From Streptomyces fradiae (lineage in GTDB: Bacteria; Actinomycetota; Actinomycetes; Streptomycetales; Streptomycetaceae), in contig NZ_CP065958.1 of NCBI RefSeq assembly GCF_041270065.1, positions 6,758,001 to 6,822,000 on the forward strand: 64,000 nucleotides of DNA. The letters run 5' to 3'. The position numbers and the translations under genes are program-made. Shown here one piece after another: positions 50,281 to 56,939 of this stretch (within the stretch, counting starts at the first letter, position 1; every line of letters begins with the position of its first letter). The notes under the pieces were generated by a model. It had not been told where the DNA came from. It made no database searches and was given only the letters and a program-made list of their open reading frames with translations.

Positions 50281-50805
50281 TCAGTTGGCGGCCCGCCATT
50301 CCCAGCGCCGCTCCCCGTCCTCGAACACCTCCGTCGGCGCCAGACCCGCCGCCGCGGCCACGGCCGCCGACGCGCGGTGCTCCGGATGCACATGAGCCAC
50401 AAGCGCCGGCGCGCCGCGCTCCCGCAGCCAGTCCGCCAGGACCACCGCCGCCTCCCGGGCCAGCCCGCGGCCCTGCCAGGGCGTGCCGAGCACCCACGCG
50501 AGCTCGGCACCCCCGGCCACCACCGTGGCCTGCACGGTGCCGATCGCCTCCCCGGTCTCGCGCAGCCGCAGCACCCAGTTGCACCACACCGTCGTCGCCG
50601 GGTCCGGCGGACCGGCGAGCAGCCGCGCGTAGCGGGCGGTCAGCTCCGGCCCGGTCAGCGGGGCACCGCCGATGAAGACGTGCAGGGCCGGATCGGCCAG
50701 GGCCGGGGCCGTCTCGGCGGCGTGGTCGAGCCGCAGCGGCTCCAGGTCCAGACGGGCGCCGCGCAGCGGGACGGCGGCGAAGTGTGCCGGGTCGAAGGTG
50801 TTCAT
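50281..50805 (-). CDS. GNAT family N-acetyltransferase
   Basis: The 174-aa protein has the RimJ/L-type start VPLRGARLDLEPLRLDHAAET and the acetyl-CoA loop LGTPWQGRGLAREAAVVLADWL, followed by HPEHRASAAVAAAAGLAPT. The acceptor is unknown. It lies downstream of no obvious partner; 140 bp separates it from the methyltransferase gene on the same strand. Short repeats (CAGGCCCACAG-type, about 50878-50920) occupy the space upstream. Confidence 0.87.
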   Translation of the reverse strand: MNTFDPAHFAAVPLRGARLDLEPLRLDHAAETAPALADPALHVFIGGAPLTGPELTARYARLLAGPPDPATTVWCNWVLRLRETGEAIGTVQATVVAGGAELAWVLGTPWQGRGLAREAAVVLADWLRERGAPALVAHVHPEHRASAAVAAAAGLAPTEVFEDGERRWEWRAAN

Positions 50806-51053
50806 CCGCCCAGTGTCGCGGGACCGGCCCCGCGCACGGCGCCCGCCGGGCGGATCCTGGTAGGAGAGGCCCGTCCTTGCAGGCCCACAGGCCCACAGCC
50901 CGCAGGCCCACAGGCCGGCACTGACACGCCCGCAGGCCCGATATTGCGGGCGCGTGAAGGAACCGCCGCGGGCACCCCGCGCCGGCCCCGTCCCGTGCCA
51001 AGGTGTGCCCGTCCGTCGTCCGCCCCGTCCCCGACGCGCCGAGGAGAACCACC

Positions 51054-52235
51054 GTGCCCGCCCGCCGCACCCTCCTGAAGGCGCTCGCCGCCGCCCCCGT
51101 CCTCTCCGCCCTCGGCACGTCGCCAGCCGGGGCCGCCGCCCCCGACCCGGCCCCCGGCATCGTCAAGCCGCTCCCGCCCGCGTACTTCACCGTCCGCGGC
51201 ACCAACGCCGAGTCCCGCTTCGAGACCTTCCGCGACACCGGCCGGGTCACGCCCACCGACCGCTTCTTCGTCCGCAACCACACCTCCACACCCGTCCTCG
51301 ACGCCGCCGACTGGCGGCTCACCGTCTGGGGCGACGGACTGCACGGACGCCGCCCGTCCGTGCGGATCGGTTACGGACAGCTGCGCGACCTGCCGGCCGT
51401 CACCCGGACGGCCCTGATCGAATGCGCCGGAAACGGCCGCAGCCTCTACGCCACCCAGCAGGGCGAGCCCGTCAGCGGCACGCCCTGGACCCTCGGCGCG
51501 GTCGGCGCCGCCCACTGGCGCGGCGCCCGGCTCTCCGACGTGCTGCGGCTCGCCGGCATCGCCGCCGACGCCGTCGCCGTACAACCGCGCGGGCTCGACG
51601 CCCCGTACGTCACCGGCGGGGCCGACCTCGGGCACGTGCGCCGCCCGCTGCCCGTCGCCAAGGCGCTGGACGACGTGATCCTCGCGTACGAGATGAACGG
51701 TGAGCCGCTCCCGTACGACCACGGGCACCCGGTACGCCTCGTCGTGCCGAACTGGGTCGGCGTCGCCTCCGTCAAATGGCTCGGCGACATCGAGGTCTCC
51801 CGCAGCCCGCTCTCCTCGCCCTGGTCCACCGACTACTACCGGTTCTTCGGCGAGGCGTACCCGGCCGGCGGCAGCGCCCCGCTCGGCCCGCAGACCCTCA
51901 AGAGCGCCTACGAACTCCCCTTCGGCGCCACCCTCGAAGCGGGCCGCCCCCACCACCTCACCGGCCGCGCCTGGTCCGCGCTCGCGCCCGTGCGTGCCGT
52001 GGAGGTGTCCGCCGACGGCGGCGCCGCCTGGCACCCGGCCCGGCTCCTCGACCGGCCGCGCTCCGGCGGCTGGGTGCGCTGGACCGCCTCCTGGCGGCCC
52101 GCCGCGGCCGGGCCTGCGACCCTGCTCTCCCGGGTCACCGACACCGCCGGGAACGTCCAGCCCGAGCGGGCCGTCCACAACACCCAGGGCTACCTCTTCA
52201 ACGCCGTCGTCCGGCACCCCGTCACCGTGGAGTGA
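51054..52235 (+). CDS. Molybdopterin-dependent oxidoreductase, sulfite-oxidase family
   Basis: The 393-aa protein has a Tat-type signal (ARRTLLKALAAAPVLSAL, twin arginine near residue 4-5), the Mo-binding core with IECAGNGR, whose cysteine ligates molybdenum, then PVSGTPW and the DHGHPVRLVVPNWVG region. The C-terminal third is the Ig-like dimerisation domain. It is probably exported by Tat as a folded molybdoenzyme oxidising sulfite or a related compound. The GTG at 51054 is chosen because GAGGAG precedes it and it places the twin arginines correctly. Confidence 0.88.
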   Translation: MPARRTLLKALAAAPVLSALGTSPAGAAAPDPAPGIVKPLPPAYFTVRGTNAESRFETFRDTGRVTPTDRFFVRNHTSTPVLDAADWRLTVWGDGLHGRRPSVRIGYGQLRDLPAVTRTALIECAGNGRSLYATQQGEPVSGTPWTLGAVGAAHWRGARLSDVLRLAGIAADAVAVQPRGLDAPYVTGGADLGHVRRPLPVAKALDDVILAYEMNGEPLPYDHGHPVRLVVPNWVGVASVKWLGDIEVSRSPLSSPWSTDYYRFFGEAYPAGGSAPLGPQTLKSAYELPFGATLEAGRPHHLTGRAWSALAPVRAVEVSADGGAAWHPARLLDRPRSGGWVRWTASWRPAAAGPATLLSRVTDTAGNVQPERAVHNTQGYLFNAVVRHPVTVE

Positions 52236-52406
52236 CCACCGGCCGGAGCAACGGCCCGATCACCGGCCTGAGCACGGACGGGGCCGGCGTGGCCACCGTG
52301 TGCGCGCCGCGCGAGCGGCGGAACCCGGCAAACCTCCGTATAAAGGTCACTGGGGTGCCGCTCGCGGGCGCCCCGGTGCAGCCGTGGGCAGGAGGAGGTT
52401 CGGGTG

Positions 52407-53642
52407 ATGCGGCAGACGGCCCCGGAAAGCCGCGGACCCGTGCGTTACGGGCCGCCCGCACCGGAGCCCGGTCTCCCGGTGCTGCCCGGCCTCGCCGCCC
52501 TGCTCGCCGCCGCCGCCGACCGCACCGGACCCGAACCGCCCGGTGGCGGACCCGTGCTCCGCGAGGCCGCCGCCGGCTACTGGTGGCGCCGCGGACTGCG
52601 CACCCACGCCGAGGACGTGGTCGCCGCCCCCGGCGCCCAGCCCCTGCTGCTCGCCCTGATCGCCGCGCACCGCGGCGACCTGCTGCTGCCCCGCCCCTGC
52701 CCCGCCTGGTGGACCCCGCAGGCCCGGCTCCTCGGCCGCCCCGCCTACCACGTGCCCACCCCCGCCGAGTGCGGCGGCGTCCCCGACCCGTACGCCCTCC
52801 TGGAGACCGTCCGCCGGGTCCGCGCCGAGGGCGGCCACCCCCGGCTGCTGCTGCTCTCCGTCGCCGACGACCCCACCGCCACCGTCGCCCCGCCCGAGAT
52901 CCTCCGCGAGGCCTGCGAGGCCGCCGTCGCCGAGGGGCTGCACATCATCAGCGACGAGACCTGGCGCGACACCCTGCACCGCCCGCAGGACACCGTGCTG
53001 CTCAGCCCCGCGGAGATGTGCCCCGACGACGTCACCGTGCTCACCGACCTCGCCGGCGCCCTCGCCCCCGCCGCCTGGCCGTGCGCGGTCGCCCGCTTCC
53101 CGCCCTCCGCCGCCTCGCGCACCGACCGTTACGGCGACCACCGGGCCCGTACCCTCGACATCCTCACCGCCCTCGGCGCCCTGGTCCCCGGCCCCTTCGC
53201 CCCCGCCGCGGCGCACGCCCTCGACGAACCCGAGGACGTCACCGTACGGGCCCGGCTCACCGCCCAGGCGCACGGCCGGGTCGCGGCCGCCGCCCACCGG
53301 GCGGTGCTCGCCGCCGGCGCCCTCGCCCGGCCCCCGCAGGCCGGCCGCCACCTCTACGCGGACCTCGGACCGCTGCGCGCCGGGCTCGCCGCCCGCGGGG
53401 TCACCGACTCCCTCGAACTCGAGAACCACCTCACCGCCCGGCTCGGCACCCCCGTCCCCGGCGGCCACCGCTTCGGCGACGAACTCGGCGCGCTGCGCGC
53501 CCGGTTCGACACCGCCGCCTTCCTCGGCGCCACCGAGGCGGAGCGGATGGAGACCCTCACCGCCGCCCGCCCCGAGGAACTGCCCCACGTGGACCGCGCG
53601 TTGAGCGCCTTCGGAGCCGCCCTCGACGAACTCGCCCACTGA
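52407..53642 (+). CDS. Aminotransferase-fold (class I/II) protein lacking the PLP lysine
   Basis: This 411-aa protein follows the fold-type I pattern: APGAQPLLLALIAAHRGD (the PLP-phosphate region), PAWWTPQARLLGRPAYHVP, IISDETWRD (the usual D-E-x-[YW]) and then VLTDLAGALAPAAWPCAVAR, which aligns with the segment that normally carries SxSK. No lysine occurs there or anywhere else in the sequence, so a PLP internal aldimine cannot form. It is probably a non-catalytic or repurposed protein. GGAGGAGG lies upstream; a GTG at 52404 is the alternative start. Confidence 0.7.
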   Translation: MRQTAPESRGPVRYGPPAPEPGLPVLPGLAALLAAAADRTGPEPPGGGPVLREAAAGYWWRRGLRTHAEDVVAAPGAQPLLLALIAAHRGDLLLPRPCPAWWTPQARLLGRPAYHVPTPAECGGVPDPYALLETVRRVRAEGGHPRLLLLSVADDPTATVAPPEILREACEAAVAEGLHIISDETWRDTLHRPQDTVLLSPAEMCPDDVTVLTDLAGALAPAAWPCAVARFPPSAASRTDRYGDHRARTLDILTALGALVPGPFAPAAAHALDEPEDVTVRARLTAQAHGRVAAAAHRAVLAAGALARPPQAGRHLYADLGPLRAGLAARGVTDSLELENHLTARLGTPVPGGHRFGDELGALRARFDTAAFLGATEAERMETLTAARPEELPHVDRALSAFGAALDELAH

Positions 53643-53709
53643 ACCCCACGACAGGCAGCGACCGAACCCCACGACAGGCACCGACTGAACCCCTCGACAG
53701 GCACCGACG
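53641..53709 (+). repeat. Three tandem 23-bp repeats
   Basis: GAACCCCACGACAGGCAGCG... is repeated with exact 23-bp period at 53641, 53664 and 53687, with two to four mismatches between copies. The array starts at the stop codon of the aminotransferase-like gene and ends 28 bp before the MBL gene start. No hairpin dominates. Confidence 0.75.
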
Positions 53710-53737
53710 GTTGACGGAACACACGGAGGCCGCAGAG

Positions 53738-54793
53738 ATGACGGAACAGACGGCCCGGCCGGCCCGGGCCCCGCACTCCGCCCGCACCCCGCACGCCCCT
53801 GACGCCCCTGGCGCCCCGCACCCCGCGCCCGCGCTCCAGCCCCTCGGGCGGGTCCGCCACGACTGGCCGCGCAGCTTCGCCGACCGGCTCACCGCGCCGC
53901 TGCCCGGCGTCCGCGCCATGGCCCGGCTCGCCCGCGAGGGCGCCGTGCGCCCTGCGGCCGAAGGGCTCCGCGACATCCCGCTGCTGCCGTTCGCCCCCGG
54001 ACCGCTGCCCGAGGCCGGGCCCGACACCCTTGCCGTCACCTGGGCAGGCCACGCCAGCTGGGTGGTCCGGGCCGGCGGACTCACCGTCCTCACCGACCCC
54101 GTCTGGTCCCGCCGCATCTTCGGCACCCCGGCCCGCCTCACCCCCGTCGGCGTCCGCTGGGAGGACCTGCCGCCGGTCGACGCCGTCGTCATCAGCCACA
54201 ACCACTTCGACCACCTCGACGCGCCCACCCTCAAGCGACTGCCCCGCCGCACCCCCGTCTTCGTGCCCGCCGGACTCGGCCGCTGGTTCACCCGCCGCCG
54301 CTTCACCCGGGTCACCGAACTCGACTGGTGGGAGGCGGCCGAACTCGACGGCCTGCGCTTCGACTTCGTCCCCGCCCACCACTGGTCCAAACGCACCCTG
54401 CTCGACACCTGCCGCTCCCTCTGGGGCGGCTGGGTGCTCACCGACCGGGCCGGCCGCAAGCTCTACTTCGCGGGCGACACCGGCTACGGCCACTGGTTCG
54501 CCGAGATCGGCCGCCGCCATCCCGGCATCGACCTCGCGCTGCTGCCGATCGGCGCCTACGACCCGCGCTGGTGGCTCAGCGACGTCCACACCGACCCCGA
54601 GGAGGCGGTCCGCGCCTTCCAGGACCTCGGCGCGCGCCGGATGGCCCCCATGCACTGGGCCACCTTCGTGCTCTCCTCCGAGCCCGTGCTCGAACCCCTC
54701 ACCCGCGTCCGCGACGCCTGGACCAAGGCCGGACTGCCCCGCGAGGACCTCTGGGACCTGCCGGTCGGCGCCTCAGGCGTGCTCGTTCCCTGA
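53738..54793 (+). CDS. MBL-fold metallohydrolase, UlaG/NAPE-PLD-like
   Basis: The 351-aa protein has the metallo-beta-lactamase motifs: TWAGHASWVVRAGG, the zinc motif VISHNHFDHLD (HxHxDH-type), FDFVPAHHWS, LYFAGDTGY and the final histidine in MAPMHWATF. The arrangement (WAGHASW plus AHHWS) matches the NAPE-PLD/UlaG group, some of which hydrolyse phosphodiesters or lactones. The N-terminal 60 residues are Ala/Pro-rich. It lies downstream of the aminotransferase-like gene and its last 21 bases overlap the convergent DedA gene. Confidence 0.87.
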   Translation: MTEQTARPARAPHSARTPHAPDAPGAPHPAPALQPLGRVRHDWPRSFADRLTAPLPGVRAMARLAREGAVRPAAEGLRDIPLLPFAPGPLPEAGPDTLAVTWAGHASWVVRAGGLTVLTDPVWSRRIFGTPARLTPVGVRWEDLPPVDAVVISHNHFDHLDAPTLKRLPRRTPVFVPAGLGRWFTRRRFTRVTELDWWEAAELDGLRFDFVPAHHWSKRTLLDTCRSLWGGWVLTDRAGRKLYFAGDTGYGHWFAEIGRRHPGIDLALLPIGAYDPRWWLSDVHTDPEEAVRAFQDLGARRMAPMHWATFVLSSEPVLEPLTRVRDAWTKAGLPREDLWDLPVGASGVLVP

Positions 54794-55486
54794 CCGGCCG
54801 CTGCCCGGCTGCCCGCTCCCCGGCTGCTCGCTCCCTGAGCGCTCCGGCGTGTCCCGGCGCGGTCGGCGCGTTCCGCGCAGCCGGCGCCACAGCGCCGGCA
54901 CCGCGCTGATCAGCACCGTCAGGCCCACCGCCGCCACCACGCCCTGCCAGGGCTCGGGGAACAGCGAACCGCCCAGGATCCCGATCAGCTGGTACGTCGC
55001 CGCCCACGCCAGACACGCCGGCAGATCGCCCCGGGCGAACCGGCGCAGCGGCATCCCGGCGAGCAGACAGGCCAGCATCACCGGGATCCGCCCGGCCGGC
55101 ACGAGGCGGGAGAGCACCAGGACCGGCACCTGGTGGCTCTCCAGGCGCTCCTGCGCGTGGGCGAGCCGGTCCGGGGTGACCCGGGAGCTCAGCGCCGCCA
55201 GCCAGCGCGAGCCGTTGCGCGATCTGACCCCGCGCTGCCCCAGCCAGTACAGCGCGAGGTCGCCGAGGAAGGCCGCGCACGACGACACCAGGAAGACGAA
55301 GAGGAGCGAGAACGGCGTCGACTGGTGGAAGGCCACCACCGCCGCCGACGACACGATGGCCCCCGTCGGCACCACCGGCACCAGCGCGCCGAACGCCACC
55401 AGGAGGAAGAGCGAGGGATAGCCGACCGCCTGCTGCGTCGACTCCGGCGGCAGCTCCCGCACCACCGCCATGACCCGGTCGATCAC
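54773..55486 (-). CDS. DedA family membrane protein
   Basis: The 237-aa protein has the DedA/VTT core: a re-entrant segment with GALVPVVPTGAIV and a second with SRLVPAGRIPVMLACLLAGM, including the essential arginine/proline pattern, plus about five membrane segments. The C-terminal tail of about 30 residues is Ser/Gly/Glu/Pro-rich and repetitive (EQPGSGQPGSGRSG). DedA proteins are lipid scramblases that return carrier lipids such as undecaprenyl phosphate. The GTG at 55486 follows GGAGG and overlaps the upstream MBL gene stop (GTGA). Confidence 0.87.
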   Translation of the reverse strand: MIDRVMAVVRELPPESTQQAVGYPSLFLLVAFGALVPVVPTGAIVSSAAVVAFHQSTPFSLLFVFLVSSCAAFLGDLALYWLGQRGVRSRNGSRWLAALSSRVTPDRLAHAQERLESHQVPVLVLSRLVPAGRIPVMLACLLAGMPLRRFARGDLPACLAWAATYQLIGILGGSLFPEPWQGVVAAVGLTVLISAVPALWRRLRGTRRPRRDTPERSGSEQPGSGQPGSGRSGNEHA

Positions 55487-56307
55487 CGGGCGACCTCCGG
55501 CCGGACCCGCTCGCCGTGGCCGAGGAGGTGGACCGTGACCTTCGGGGCGAGCCGGGCGGCATGGCGGACGAAGTCGTCGCCGGGGGCGTGGAACTCGTGC
55601 GGACGGACCGCGTCCAGGCCGATCGGCCAGTACGTGCCGTAGTGCACCGGCACCGCGGCCGCCGGCGACAGCGCGGCCAGCGCCTCGGCGGCACGGTGCG
55701 CGTCCAGATGGCCGTGGCCCAGGTAGGGCCCCCAGCCGCCGACCGGGAGCAGGGCCACATCGACCGGCCCGACCGCCTCCGCCATCTCGTCGAAGAGCCC
55801 GGTGTCGCCCGCGAAGTAGGTGCGGGCCTCGCCCTCCACCACGTAACCGAGCGCGGGGGAGCGGTGCGGCCCGTACGGCAGCCGGCGCCCGTCGTGCCGC
55901 GCCGGCACCGCCCGTACCGTCACGCCCTCCACGGACAGCTCCTCGCCGGCCGCCAGCTCGGCGAGGAGCAGGCCCCGCCGGGCGAGCCGGCGCAGCGCCG
56001 GGACGGCCTCCGGCGCGCCGGCCGGGACGACGAGGAGGGTGCCGGGCGCGAGCCGGGCCAGCGAGGGCGGATGCAGATGGTCGGCGTGCAGGTGCGAGAC
56101 GAGGACGACCTCGGCGCGGGCCGCCTCGGGCGGCGGCAGCGCGCCCCGCCGGCGCCGCAGATGGGCCAGCCGGCGTGCGAAGAGCGGGTCGGTGAGCAGG
56201 CGCACCCCGGAGTCCTCGACCGTGCACGTCGCGTGGCCCCACCAGGTGACTTCCACCGGTCCGCCGCCCTCTCCCGTCGCCGCCGGCCCGCAACCGGGAC
56301 CGGCCAT
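55483..56307 (-). CDS. MBL-fold metallohydrolase, UlaG-like
   Basis: The protein is 274 aa from ATG 56307, or 257 aa from GTG 56256 (VEVTWWGHATC), which is as likely; the ATG has no good ribosome-binding site. Motifs: TWWGHATCTVE, LVSHLHADHLH (HxHxDH), VPARHDGRRLP, TYFAGDTGLFD and VPVHYGTYWP. It belongs to the same MBL subgroup as the gene at 53738 but is only distantly similar. Its stop overlaps the DedA start, so the two are coupled; joint action on a membrane lipid or cell-wall intermediate is possible. Confidence 0.85.
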   Translation of the reverse strand: MAGPGCGPAATGEGGGPVEVTWWGHATCTVEDSGVRLLTDPLFARRLAHLRRRRGALPPPEAARAEVVLVSHLHADHLHPPSLARLAPGTLLVVPAGAPEAVPALRRLARRGLLLAELAAGEELSVEGVTVRAVPARHDGRRLPYGPHRSPALGYVVEGEARTYFAGDTGLFDEMAEAVGPVDVALLPVGGWGPYLGHGHLDAHRAAEALAALSPAAAVPVHYGTYWPIGLDAVRPHEFHAPGDDFVRHAARLAPKVTVHLLGHGERVRPEVAR

Positions 56308-56409
56308 CCGTATCGAGGGTAATTGTCCGAGGGTCCGGGAGGGGCGGGACTTCACCGGAACGACCCCTCTTGGTATACCGGGACCCTCCTCCCGGGCCCT
56401 CCGACGCAG

Positions 56410-56415
56410 TAGGGT
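56410..56415 (+). promoter_or_regulatory. -10 element of a likely leaderless small gene
   Basis: TAGGGT ends 6 bases before the ATG at 56422 with no ribosome-binding site, which matches the other leaderless-type starts in this window. Confidence 0.45.
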
Positions 56416-56421
56416 CGCCCC

Positions 56422-56826
56422 ATGGACGACGTTCGGGTGGCGGCGATCGCCAGCCTCACCCCGCTCGAAGAGCTCGACGAAGACCCGTTCCTGGTCGACA
56501 CCCGCAGCCAGCACGCCATGTGCGTCCGCTGGGCCCGGGAGCGCGGCTACGTGGTGACGAGGCAGCTGCTCTTCTACGGCATCCGGCCCGACCACGACGC
56601 CCTGTGGGCCGATGTCGAGGAGGGGGCCGTCGACCTCTTCGTCGCCCCCAACGAACGCGTCCTGGCCCGGGCGTTGACCGACGTGCCCGGCTTCCGCGCC
56701 GAGTGCGGGCGGCGCGGCGTGCGCCTGGAGACCGCCGGGCTCGCCGAACCGGCGTACGACGCGCCGAAGAAGGCCGGGGTGCACCGCCGGCTCTCCATGC
56801 CGACCGCCGGGTACGACGGCTCCTGA
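56422..56826 (+). CDS. Small protein of unknown function with faint resolvase-like pattern
   Basis: The 134-aa protein has a helix, then VRWARERGYVVTRQLLFYGI, WADVEEGAVDLFVAPNERVLARAL and a last strand CGRRGVRLETAG. This order resembles the N-terminal catalytic domain of serine recombinases (alternating ARERGY... and RPGL.../VD.V.V...RL.R elements), but the catalytic serine and arginines are absent. It may be a diverged, non-catalytic relative or an unrelated Rossmann-like protein. The flanks show no mobile element. Confidence 0.55.
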   Translation: MDDVRVAAIASLTPLEELDEDPFLVDTRSQHAMCVRWARERGYVVTRQLLFYGIRPDHDALWADVEEGAVDLFVAPNERVLARALTDVPGFRAECGRRGVRLETAGLAEPAYDAPKKAGVHRRLSMPTAGYDGS

Positions 56827-56939
56827 GGCCGCACCGGGACCCTGCCGGCCGCCGCACCGCCCGAACGCCGCTCGCCCGCCCCGCCGCGCCGCCGTTGTGC
56901 CACGCTGGGGGCAGGAATCGGGCGAAAGGCGAACGAGGC

